This document shows positions 55,141 through 64,000 of a stretch of 64,000 bases of DNA, one piece after another. Source of the stretch: Porphyra umbilicalis (Eukaryota > Rhodophyta > Bangiophyceae > Bangiales > Bangiaceae); the NCBI GenBank assembly GCA_002049455.2, contig KV918857.1, positions 177,347 through 241,346 of the forward strand, given 5' to 3'. The notes below the pieces were generated by a model. It saw only the letters and a list, made by a program, of their open reading frames with translations, made no database searches and had not been told where the DNA came from. Positions within the stretch are counted from its first letter, which is position 1. Every line of letters begins with the position of its first letter. Made by a program: the position numbers and the translations under genes.

Positions 55141-56559
55141 GGCCGGGATGACCCCGGCGGGGGGCGCCGCGGCCGCGGGCGCGCCACCGGCGTGGGGGGG
55201 CGACGCGGCCAAGCGGGGATCCGAGGGCGGCGCGGGGGGGGGACACGCGGGGGTTGAGAGCTCGTCAAGAGGGAGTCCCAGGGGACACAAGTGGGCGACA
55301 GTGGGGCGCCGAGCGGGGGACGGCGGCAGCCGTTGCGGAGGGAGAGAGGGGGGGGGGGGGGCGAGACACGCGCACGCACCGCCGGCGGCGTCGTCCTGAT
55401 ATCCCATGTAACGTCGCAGACGTCGTCGGTGCGCCGGCCGGGGCTCTGAGTAGAGATGCACGCTTTGAATTTCCGTAATTTCACTGAAAGCGCGTTCGCG
55501 AAAACACCCTGGACTTGCAAAACGACAAAACCATTTTCACCCGACGAAAGATAGACCAGAGAGTCACGAGCATCTCTTGAGGATGTACTCTGACAAGTGG
55601 GCAACGCCGCTCAGACACAAGGCTACCTACACCTCGCCACTGTCTCGCCACGCCAACAGAGCCTCCATGTATTTTTTCCACCCCATTCTCACCCACACCA
55701 AAGGGCGGCCACCATGGGAGCCCCGTACAATCACCCTGACACCATTTCCGCCGCGGTGACCACGTTCGTGGGACGGCGGACCAGCGGGGCGACCGCGGCG
55801 GGTGTCGACTCCCCCCCCATCCCGTCTTCACTCGTTCCCACTCACGTGGTGAAAGCAGTACGCCTCACATCCCCCGCAGCGACGTGCCGCTCGGCGCCGA
55901 CGCCCGCCGCGCCGCCGCGCCCCGACTGAGCCGCCGTCGGCGGCGCGTCCGCGCGTGCGCGGCGGCGGCGACGCGCCGCTACCGCGGCTCTGGAGCTCAC
56001 ACGCTGCGCGCCTCAGTGCGGGGGGCGGCTCGGGGTGCGCCCGACTGGGGCCCCTGCCCCATCGGCTGACAGGCCGGCCGCCGCGTACCCGCCGCTGCTG
56101 CCACGAGGGGCGGGGGGGGGGGCGACGCTGCGACACCGGCGACCATCGGGGCGGCCGCCACAGGCCACCCCCACGCGCTCAAACGCGCAGCGTCGACGGG
56201 GGGCACCCGCTGGTGGGGGCGAGGACCAGCAGCGGCGGGGGGCAGGGTCGGACGTGCCCCAATCCCGGCGGGACCCCACGCCATTGAGGGGGGAGGCCGA
56301 AGCCAGCGCCGCCGCTGCCGTGCATGATCCGAAGGTGCCCCACCGCGGGCGGTGGAGGGGACACCCGCCGGCTGGGCGCCGCCGCGGCGATCCTGCGTGA
56401 CCGCTCCGACGGCCGCCACGCGACGGGCGGCGGCGGCAGCGACGCCGCTGCCGCCGCGGGGGTGGCCGAGTAGCCCCTACGGCAGCGGCGGTCGCGCATC
56501 CGACTGCGGCAGCTGCGCGTGGCGGCAGGCGGACGAGGCCCACGCACCGCCACTGAGGG
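55141..56559. other. Intergenic region upstream of tRNase Z
   Basis: 55440-55740 is AT-richer and probably holds the tRNase Z promoter. GC-rich sequence with only short unconvincing open frames follows. Confidence 0.4.
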
Positions 56560-56820
56560 GGCCTCAACCGCCACCGCCACCGCCGCCGCCGCCACCGCTG
56601 CCACCGCCGCGGCCGCCGGTCGCCCCTGCATGCGGGCGCGCGTCCCACGCGTGGTCGTCCACCGCCCACCGCCGCGTCGGCGGCAGGTGCGGCGGCAACG
56701 CCTGCAGCGGCGGTGGCCGCCGCCCCCACCCACCACACGCGGGTGTACCGCGCGTAGGACACGGCGCGCGGCTGGGCGGCCGCGAAAAGAATGGACGGGC
56801 GGCATGGCCCACCACAAGCT

Positions 56821-57290
56821 GGTCGTCTCGCCGCCTCGGCCGCCGCCGCCTCGCTCGGCGGGTGACGGCGTCACCAGCGCGGCGGCCGACACGTCGCCGC
56901 CGCCGCCGCCTCCGGCCGCACTCCCCCCCCCCACCTCCAGCGCCGCCGTGCATGGCGGATGACGTGCGGAGCTGGTAGTCTCCACTTGACCCGCCGCCCT
57001 GGCCGCCGCCGCCTCGCTCGGCGGGTATGGCGTCGCCGCCGCGGCGGCCGACACGTCTCCGTCGTCGCCGCCCCCGGCCACACTCGCCCTCACTCCCCCC
57101 TCTCCGCGTTTCACGACCGATGACATGCGGTCCACGTCGACCACAACCACAGCGCCCCCACACCGCCGCCGGTGCCTGGCCCCCGCCGCCCACCGTCGCC
57201 GTCTCGCTCAGAGGTTGTGGCGGCGTCACCGGCGCAGCGCCCAACACGTCGCCATCCCCGCCGCCTCCCGTCCCACACCGCCCCCACCCC
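56821..57290 (-). repeat. Three diverged tandem units, possibly part of a minus-strand gene
   Basis: A block containing CGCCTCGCTCGGCGGGT recurs at about 56848, 57011 and (diverged) 57200. On the minus strand the units read GGGGGGDVSAAALVTPSPAE, GGGDDGDVSAAAAATPYPPSE and GGGGDGDVLGAAPVTPPQPLSE in changing frames. Conservation at protein level suggests a coding repeat, but no start, stop or family could be found. Confidence 0.45.
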
Positions 57291-57882
57291 CACCACCGAG
57301 CACCCTCCCACCCCGACCGGCTCCCAATCATCAACGTACCCACAAAAGACACGCAGCTCTTCCTCCAGCCCCTACACCCTGCAACGCCCATGCTCCGTCG
57401 GGGGCCGCCACCTCCCCGATCCAGTCGACCACGGGCAACGGGAACGGCCGCAACCGCTCGGGCAGCCACGCGATGCGCGACCGCTCAACCCCCCCATTCG
57501 AACGTTTGAAAGGAAAGCGCTCTCTCAGGCCTCTGAAGCCACCTTTTCGGCAAGTCCCAAAAACTTACGCGAGCGTGCCCACATCCGCCACCGTCAACCC
57601 GCCCTCACGACCCCGCAAACACCGCACCTGCCCTCACGTACCTTTTTAACCACGATCTACTCCCGCGGACCGTACGGACGATGAAGACGTCGCCACCTCG
57701 AGAAAGCTCGTACGATGGTCGGGCGGACCTGTGCGCTTCTTTCCATGGTCAAGAGACAAACTGGGGACGTCGCCGGACAACGAAGGACGCAAAAAGGCCC
57801 GCCCGGGACGGTTTTGGTCAAGTACTCCCGCAACGTGCACTGGAAAAGGCAACTTATTTTTCAACGTGCGGGTGTGTATAGT
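57291..57882. other. Intergenic region
   Basis: No gene seen. It becomes AT-richer toward the short element at 57883. Confidence 0.35.
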
Positions 57883-58080
57883 ACCCTGTACTAAAGTCCA
57901 GGGAATGAAGAGATTTTTCTTTGCGTTTCCGAAATGCCATTGCAGCGTTGCACGCCGCAGTCGGATCAGAGCTGTGCGCGCAACCGTACCTCGGCACCGA
58001 CGTGACCAGAGAGATAGGAAACGCCGAAAATTGCATTCACGGATGAACGCCGTGAAATTCCCTGGCCTTTAGGACAGGGT
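57883..58080. mobile_element. Short MITE-like element, 198 bp
   Basis: The 24-bp ends are inverted repeats with two mismatches: 57883-57906 begins ACCCTGTACTAAAG and the inverted 58080-58057 begins ACCCTGTCCTAAAG. The interior has no gene. No clear target duplication is visible. Confidence 0.65.
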
Positions 58081-58810
58081 GCTCTCAAAGTGTAGTGATG
58101 CACGCATATACTTAGATCAAGGGACTTGATCTTCGTTTCAGAGGTGGCAGGTTGCATTTGTGTCCTCAGGGATCTGAGGGCGTGTCAGTGTTTGAAGGGT
58201 CGCGATGACGCTAAAAGCGAATGGAGTTACGTGGCTGAGAAGGACTGTCCTGCCACAGGGGTCACATGGCCCGGACGGCGCCTGCCCCCCAGCCCCCCCC
58301 CACCGCCCCGAGTTGCGTGCGGCGACGGCGCGCAGCGACTTCCGGGGTTCAACGCGCCCACGATGACCCGCGGGTGATCGCGCCTGCGCGCGGCTTTTGT
58401 TGCGGCGGCTCGTCGGCGAGATCTGAAGCCATCTAGCTAGCGGCGCGGTTAGAGGCGCCCCGTCGAGCGGCGGTCGGTCCGCCCGTGCGCCGTGTCGGCC
58501 GCCCCGCCCGCCCTGCGCAGGTCCGCTGCGCGGCGGAGTGACGGTCCCTACCGTTGGTGTCGCGCGACGTCGGCGCCGCCGCGCTGCGGTAGCGGCGGCG
58601 GCCCCCTTTTCCCACCCCACGCCCCCCCCGCCACGGAAACGTGGCTGTACGTGCCCCCATGCGCGCTCGCGGCTATGGAGCCGGCCTGCGTGCCCGGTGT
58701 CAGTGCGTCGCCGAGCGCGCCACTGCCCTGAAGGCCAGGGTATTGCACGCACGTACCTGGAATTCACGGATGAACGCCGTGAATGCAGCCGTGAATGCTG
58801 TGCTCGCACC
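58081..58810. other. Intergenic region left of the second Harbinger-like element
   Basis: No gene seen. It holds a palindromic CCCTGAAGGCCAGGG at 58728 and, at 58761-58782, an exact copy of 22 bases from the MITE interior (58035-58056), so a related fragment probably lies here. Confidence 0.4.
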
Positions 58811-58813
58811 TGA

Positions 58814-58842
58814 GAGCACACCCAACAACGTCGGTTGCGAAC
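58814..58842 (+). repeat. Left terminal inverted repeat of the 3.7-kb element
   Basis: Twenty-nine bases identical to the inverted right end. Confidence 0.95.
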
Positions 58843-59861
58843 GATCGGCGAACCGTTTAAGAGCGCAACGTGTGCGCCTATGAGTGGCCAAAAGCGTTTC
58901 GGCTGCGATATGCGCAGGCTCTGCGAACCCGCTCCGCTCGGATCGAGAGTACTTATTTTCTTCTGTCGGCAGATCGCAGTGTATGGGAAACGGAGAAGGT
59001 GACGTTGCTGGGTTGTCGACCTGCGAACTGGAGCCTGCGAGCGGCTTTCCCGTGAGATGTCCACATTCCGACAGTCCAGTGCTACATTTCAAGCAAACAG
59101 GCCATCGATCGACCTCGCGATCACGCTGATCTGGACCCCTATCGTCAGCAAATAAGACGGTCAAGTGAGACACGCAGCGCGATAGGCTTCAAATGGCTGC
59201 AAAATATTGCGATCGAGTAGACACGACGTGGTCAAACGCACAAATGTCGGAGACACGTTGGCAGTATCTCGCATCATCTCGCGGCGCTGTCGCATCTCGC
59301 GACCGAGAGCAGTGATTTGTAGGTCTCTCATTGGTCCGTTCAGCCGGCAGACGTACAGCGTGCATGCAATCTGGTGGCGCTTTCGCCTCGATCGACACTG
59401 GAGCATTCTTGTTCTGAAGCGCCTGTGAGGCGGCCGCGTGGTGTCTGCCTCTCAGGCGGCCGCGTGGTGTCCGCCAGTCACCGTGACGCAGGGCGGGCTC
59501 CCACGCGGCCGCCTGCGGCGGTCGGGTGGCCGGGCTTGCGAGTCTGCCGAGACCCGGCAGGGGTCAAGTACGGTAGCGCCCGTCGCGCAGCGGCAGAATC
59601 GTGCGGCCACATCCGATTTTCGTGTCAGCGATCCGCATGCTCATTGGTCAGACGCGCTGTTCATATGCATCCCGCCGGACACACCCTGCTGCTGTCCAGT
59701 GCAAGACTGCGCAAGGCCAAAGCAGCGTAGTCACGCCTCGCGTCCCTCTTGACAACGACGGCGCTGTCTGTATTGGGCACCTCTGCGGCCGCTAATGCGG
59801 CCGCTGAGGCGACGGCGGCTGCGGCCGCAGGTGGGGCTCCAGGTGCGGCCGCATCGCCCGC
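58843..59861. other. Left non-coding part of the 3.7-kb element
   Basis: TTTAAGAGCG at 58856 is the conserved subterminal motif. A 26-bp tandem duplication containing GCGGCCGC lies at about 59428-59479. No gene seen. Confidence 0.5.
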
Positions 59862-60359
59862 ATGTGCGGCTTCTGCATGTGCCGGTGCAGCCGCGTCTCC
59901 TGGGTCTGGCGGAGCGCCCGCTACGCCCGGCGTCGTGGCTGTGAGCGGCCGCGAAGCGGCCGCGTCGGCGTCGACCACGGGCCGTACGGTCGAGTCCCCG
60001 GCGTCCGGCGCGGCCACGAGTGCGGCCGCATGGCTTCCGTCTGCACCTTTTCCCAGTGGCGGCTCCCATGCGTCGCCGTGTGCCGGCGCATCACCAACTG
60101 CGGTCGCCAGCGCGGCCGTTGCCCGCCGCGCTGCGGCTTCGGCTGGTGTTTAATCTGTCAAGCGGGGGAACGCGCGCGGCTTGAACTCGCTGCAGACCAA
60201 GCATGCCCCTTCACGGCGGGCGGGGACTCCGTCCCAGGTCCAAGTCGCTTCGTGACGCCGCGGCCGCAGAATGCGGCCGCTGGCGCTTCGGGCGACGACG
60301 AGTGGGACGCTTCCTGTGGCACTAGTGGCAGCGATGTCGCGGATGGTGACTTGCCTTGA
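59862..60359 (+). CDS. Degenerate Cys-rich transposon accessory protein
   Basis: ATG 59862 gives 165 residues. About 15 Cys lie in the first 100 residues, including a CxxxC at C70/C74, then twelve residues, then CPPRCGFGW (C87, C91). This equals the spacing and CPPxC ending of the two repeats in the 28933-29814 protein of the large element. Arg-rich sequence surrounds it, and the C-terminus is acidic with DDEWDASCGTSGSD. The overlapping frame ending at 60153 is Ala-rich and less convincing. The start is uncertain; it may be a decayed fusion or remnant of the accessory genes. Confidence 0.4.
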   Translation: MCGFCMCRCSRVSWVWRSARYARRRGCERPRSGRVGVDHGPYGRVPGVRRGHECGRMASVCTFSQWRLPCVAVCRRITNCGRQRGRCPPRCGFGWCLICQAGERARLELAADQACPFTAGGDSVPGPSRFVTPRPQNAAAGASGDDEWDASCGTSGSDVADGDLP

Positions 60360-60775
60360 ATTGTGACTCTTTTAATTGGCGAGACGGAGTCCTCTCTGCG
60401 CGTTGAGTGTTCGGCTAGTGCACCACAATAATACACGTTTTTTTTTTCCCTTTGCCGGTTTTTTTTTTCCTACTCTCTGACTCTGTCCGACTCACCGACT
60501 CTGTCCGAGAAGCCAGCACGGCACGATCCCTTCACTTATGCACCAGTTACATTGCAGCATGATATTCTACGAAGCCCGCGGTCATCCGCCCACGCCAGAC
60601 AGAGCGGTGGCCACGCCTGTCTTTCCAGAGAAGTGGAAGCCGCCCATGAGTCTTAACTATCCTAAGTCGACGTGGCGGCCGCCGCCAACGCGCAAGTATG
60701 TGAGGAAAAAATGCCATGACGGCGAAAAAAACAACCGTTGAAGACTACACATACGGCTCCGCAAGAGACCCGCGA
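60360..60775. other. Convergent region with two T10 tracts
   Basis: Two T10 tracts (60438-60472) separated by CCCTTTGCCGG correspond in position to the T tracts at 32289-32320 in the large element. No gene seen. The transposase 3' part is missing here. Confidence 0.5.
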
Positions 60776-61399
60776 TCAGCGGAAATATGGGCTGCCAGGT
60801 CTTCGCGAAGAGATCTCCTCCTCAATAGGAGGCCGTCGGTACACAGGTTCCCCCTCCTCAGCGATAAACTCAACCAGCTTCTTTGTCGCCATGTCAGTTG
60901 TGAAATTGGACAGCCGAACATACTCATCCGCGCGATTGAACGACCCCCCGTACGCGGCCACACAGAAAGCGGCCACCAGCTTCTGCAGAACATGAGCTCG
61001 TGGCCGCCTCGTCGCATTGATGCTCTGCCGCCCACACGGCCTGTCGCAAATGGCCTCGTAAACGCTCATAAACAGAGACCGTGGCACACGGAAGCGACGC
61101 TCAAACGTCTCTTTTCCATACACAGGCGGCTGCCCATCCACACCAAAATAATCCCGCATGATGCCGCGCATACCCTGGTCGAAATCACGTGGCCGGTTGG
61201 CACGCCGCCCGGCCACAGACCCGACAAAACGCCGTCTGCGCGCTCGCTGCGCCGCATTCCTGCGATGGCGGCGCGTCAGGAACAGAGATCGCGCACCGAT
61301 GACGGCCGCAAGCAGCTCGTCCGCGGAGCCCTCCGACTGCCCGCGGCCGTTATCGCTCGACGACCCAGACCCATCATCAGTGGACGCGTCCATCTCCAT
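60776..61399 (-). pseudogene. Truncated Harbinger transposase (N-terminal part only)
   Basis: ATG 61399 gives 207 residues. GRRANRPRDFD and GIMRDYFGVDGQPPVYG match the large element's transposase almost residue for residue, and ADEYVRLS aligns further on, with clear divergence between. The reading stops at 60776 after a segment equivalent to the sequence just before the first catalytic Asp. The whole DDE domain is therefore gone. What remains is the DNA-binding part, which could act as a repressor if expressed (inference). Confidence 0.85.
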
Positions 61400-62473
61400 C
61401 CACAAGTGCAACCGACTTCAGGAGAGTTAGAGCGGCCGCAGAAGCGGCCGCAAATGCGGCCGTCAACACGGCCGCTCACGGCCGCTCACGGCAGCTGCGC
61501 CGGCGAAGGAGACGGGCAGAACGGGGAAACGGGATGGACGACGCCGACGACGGCGGTGCCGCAATCGCGCTCTCCCCGACGACGACGGTGTGATCGACGC
61601 GCCGCTGGTGGCGGGCGCACCGCGTCGATCTGTCGCTCCGCGCCCCCCCCCCCACAGAAAGCGCAATTGGCAGGTCCCGGGCGGCCGCGTGACCAATAAT
61701 GTGGGCTGCGCGGCGCTCCCTGAAGACCCCCATGCACGGCCCATTCCCGCGGGTGCGCCTGCGCGCGGACAATCACATGCCGGCCACACAATGTTGCGCT
61801 GCGCGGAACCCCCCCCCGATTGGCTCCTAGTGCAGGTTGGCGGCACCAGCAGCGCGTCAACTGGGGGCCACCCCGCCAAAGAATTCCGCTGCACGACCGC
61901 ATTGGGGCCGCGCGCCAACCCATGCGACAGTGCCTCTAGGCGGCCGCCCCCCCCTAATCAAACCGTTTAGCCATGGGGGGGCCGACCCAGAATCGCGCGT
62001 GGCGGCGGATGTCCACCAGGAAAAGACCGTGTCCCGCCGGCCCCCCCCCCCACAGGGCCCGGCAATGAGCGCCGCCTGCGCCTCGAACGGAATCTGCGGC
62101 CACTCGCGATCGCATGCTCATGAATATCAGATCTCGAGACGCCTGTGCGATCGTCAACGCAGCGTGTGTTTGTCTGCGATCGTCAAGATTTGGGTGTTTG
62201 ACCCCCGTTTAGACACAATTGTAGACAGATTCGGTTCGCAAAACGTTCGGAAATGCACAAACGTCTGCCCAAACGCCAGTGGTATGGTCGGCCGATGGAA
62301 AAATGCGAACCTCCTGCGAACCAACGCCATATTATCCGGTTGGACTTATATCTGGCCCACCAGTAGCTCGGTTCGCAGATTTGGTTCGCGACGTTAGTGG
62401 GATGACCGGTTTTCCCATACCTCTGCCCATAACTTGCAAATATGCCACGTTTAACGAATAATACGCAAAAGCG
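61400..62473. other. Right non-coding part of the 3.7-kb element
   Basis: TATCCGGTTGGACTTAT at 62333-62349 is the conserved subterminal motif. GCGGCCGC occurs at about 61431, 61443, 61681 and 61940. No gene seen. Confidence 0.5.
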
Positions 62474-62502
62474 GTTCGCAACCGACGTTGTTGGGTGTGC
62501 TC
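62474..62502 (-). repeat. Right terminal inverted repeat of the 3.7-kb element
   Basis: Perfect inverted match to 58814-58842, followed by the TGA duplication. Confidence 0.95.
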
Positions 62503-62505
62503 TGA

Positions 62506-62958
62506 GGGGGTGGGCGGAGGGGAGCGCTGGGAGGGGGAGGGGGGGGACAATTAGGACATCGCTGACAAATAAAACATGTGATTTTCGATGGTCTCGTCGA
62601 TTATTACCATCGCTGACCTTACCTATAGGATTACCCAGCGACGTGCACCCCCCCCCCCGCTGCCAGCCGCCCTCTCCTCACCGCACGGCCACCGTCGGGC
62701 TTTTGCCGTCGCAGCCGCTGCCGCAGCCGCTGCCACAGCCGCTACCCGCTGCTCACTCCCTGCCTGCGGCGGATGCCCAGGGCCGCTGTCGCCACGAGCC
62801 CAGTACCTGAGGTGGCAGTCCGGCCGCCACCGTCGCCGCTCCAGCCGCTTGCCGGTTGCGGCACCTCCCCGCCGCGCCGCGCCCCGCCGCCCCCGCCTCC
62901 CCCCCCCCCTCACATGCTTCCTCGTGGTTTTCGCTCACGCTTCCCCCACGTGTGTGTA
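62506..62958. other. Intergenic region
   Basis: No gene seen. A purine-rich G stretch (62506-62550) and a CCGCTGCCGCAGCCGCTGCC repeat-like stretch (about 62713-62745) are the only notable features. Confidence 0.35.
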
Positions 62959-63201
62959 TCACGCGTCAAGATCGACGGGTGACGGTTGGGGGCAGTGGTG
63001 ACCGGCGGCGGACCGCTGGCGCCAGGAGCGGCGGCGGCGGGTGTGCAACATGGAGTGGGACGATCCTGTAGCTTTCATCAGAGTGTTTAATGCTGCGTGT
63101 ATCATCTCTGATGTCTGGGGGGCATAAGAACTGCTGTTCAGAGGCTGAGCAGCAGGACGTGAGCCGGCGGAGGTTGGGGTGCTATTGTCTTCATCTGCCA
63201 T
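62959..63201 (-). CDS. Short hypothetical open frame or first exon
   Basis: ATG 63201 gives MADEDNSTPTSAGSRPAAQP and then a helical TSEMIHAALNTLMKATGSS in sequence of balanced composition, unlike the GC-driven false frames nearby. The Arg-rich remainder (below about 63050) may be intron or untranslated sequence. No family recognised. Confidence 0.3.
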   Translation of the reverse strand: MADEDNSTPTSAGSRPAAQPLNSSSYAPQTSEMIHAALNTLMKATGSSHSMLHTRRRRSWRQRSAAGHHCPQPSPVDLDA

Positions 63202-63825
63202 GCTGAAGTGTAGAACAGGACACGAAGAAGTTGTCTGCGCGCTTAGCCACTTATACTACCGTTCATAGCGCACTTGATAGACCCAGGAACGACTCGCGAA
63301 GAAAAAGATGTGGTCATCGTCTCAAGAAGTGTCTCGTGCACACCCCCCACGTGAACCGATCTGGAACCCGGCAGGAAGGGCAATCCGGAACATGCCCTCG
63401 CTGTGCAAACATATGTTGTTGAAACATGGGCATCTTTCTGTTGTTTCTGGACCTCTTGAGGGCGTTGAGAAAGGTAGTGCTACTTGCTAAGCTCACAGAC
63501 AGTTCCTTCATACACTTCTCTGAACATGAAAAAGGCCGCAGTGTGTGAAGACCGGCGGGCACTTGTGAACTCCACTGTGACAACACGCTCAGCCCACCCC
63601 ACCCAGTTGGGGGGAGGGCGAGCCAAACCGTGTCGCCGGGTAGTCCTGTCGGGGAATACCCGCCCCGGAAGGAAACCCCGAAGAGCACACACGCACGGCG
63701 TCGACCGGGGGAAGGCGCCCCGAGCGACAAACACGAGTTGTGTGACCGGAAGTTTACTTGCCCGCGTCGAAGGCCTCGAGGCGATACTCACGCCTCACCC
63801 TCTTATCCCATCCGTTCCCCTCGGA
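63202..63825. other. Intergenic region
   Basis: Balanced base composition, no supported gene. Confidence 0.35.
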
Positions 63826-63960
63826 CCCTCGGAAAACCCTCCTCAGACACCCTCAAAGGACCCTCGGAAAACCCTCCCCAGACTCCCTCAAAGGACCCTC
63901 GGAAAACCCTCCTCAGACACCCTCAAAGGACCCACGGGAAGCCCTCTCCTCAGGGCCCAC
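63826..63960 (+). repeat. Tandem repeat, 35-bp unit, about 3.8 copies
   Basis: The unit starts CCCTCGGAAAACCCTCC and repeats at 63826, 63861 and 63896 with two differences in the second copy. A diverged partial copy starts at 63931. Confidence 0.9.
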
Positions 63961-64000
63961 TGGGCTCATAACCCGGAGGACGGCCGAAGCTTCGAATACC

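Larger units (their letters stand above)
58814..62502. mobile_element. Second PIF/Harbinger-type element, 3.7 kb, TGA duplication, internally deleted
   Basis: The ends are 29-bp perfect inverted repeats (58814-58842 and 62502-62474) beginning GAGCACACCCAACAACGT. TGA flanks both (58811-58813 and 62503-62505). End sequence and subterminal motifs tie it to the 11.4-kb element. It carries a Cys-rich open frame (plus) and a transposase cut off before its catalytic domain (minus) in the same convergent order as the large element. Perfect ends with a broken transposase suggest recent mobilisation by a transposase from elsewhere. Confidence 0.88.

Noticed and set aside
63955-64000. tRNA-Met-like anticodon arm (CTGGG-CTCATAA-CCCGG) at the right edge
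   Set aside because: No matching A box upstream (the sequence is the 35-bp tandem repeat) and the TTCGAAT loop lacks complementary stem bases; the window also ends here.

Overview
The window looks like nuclear DNA of a red alga of the Bangiales type (Porphyra/Pyropia-like). This is an inference from several signs together: very high GC with long G/C runs, mostly intron-poor genes, an RNA polymerase II largest subunit whose tail lacks a long canonical heptad array, N-termini resembling rhodophyte plastid transit peptides (an AFVA-type motif), and proteins swollen with Ala/Gly/Pro low-complexity inserts. The host genes are ordinary eukaryotic housekeeping genes. From left to right they are: an RBBP6/Mpe1-like 3'-end processing factor (minus, cut by the left edge); a CobW-family protein with a degenerate GTPase site (plus, one intron); AVL9 (minus); a poorly resolved plus-strand protein; the replication-fork protein TONSL/Tonsoku (minus); a secreted Cys-rich protein (minus); a small secreted Lys/Cys-rich protein split by a transposon; a DUF3598-like protein (plus); RPB1 (minus); a putative plastid membrane protein (plus); a UBX-domain protein (minus); mitochondrial uS14 (plus); and a tRNase Z (minus).

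The most striking content is mobile DNA. From 23927 to 35281 there is an 11.4-kb PIF/Harbinger-type transposon with a TTA target-site duplication and terminal repeats beginning GAGCA...CCAACAACGT. It carries four intact open genes: a DDE transposase, a Myb/SANT-like partner, a protein with two Cys4-5 zinc-ribbon-like repeats, and an acidic protein with exact 120-bp internal repeats. It sits inside a small secreted-protein gene. Removing the element plus one TTA copy joins the two gene halves in frame. A second, shorter relative (58814-62502, TGA duplication, 29-bp perfect terminal repeats) keeps a truncated transposase and a degenerate Cys-rich gene. Two smaller terminal-inverted-repeat elements lie at 18931-19766 and 57883-58080.

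The RBBP6-like gene and the CobW-like gene are divergent. Each is preceded by a copy of the same roughly 300-bp leader in inverted orientation, and the shared block runs through the start codon and first codons of both. Elsewhere genes are closely packed and many are convergent or divergent.

Many conserved proteins here (RBBP6, TONSL, DUF3598, UBX, tRNase Z, the membrane protein) change reading frame exactly at long G or C runs. RPB1, CobW, uS14 and the Harbinger genes, which have few such runs, are unbroken. I therefore read the breaks mainly as homopolymer length errors in the assembly, not as real pseudogenes, and give gene spans instead of single open frames.
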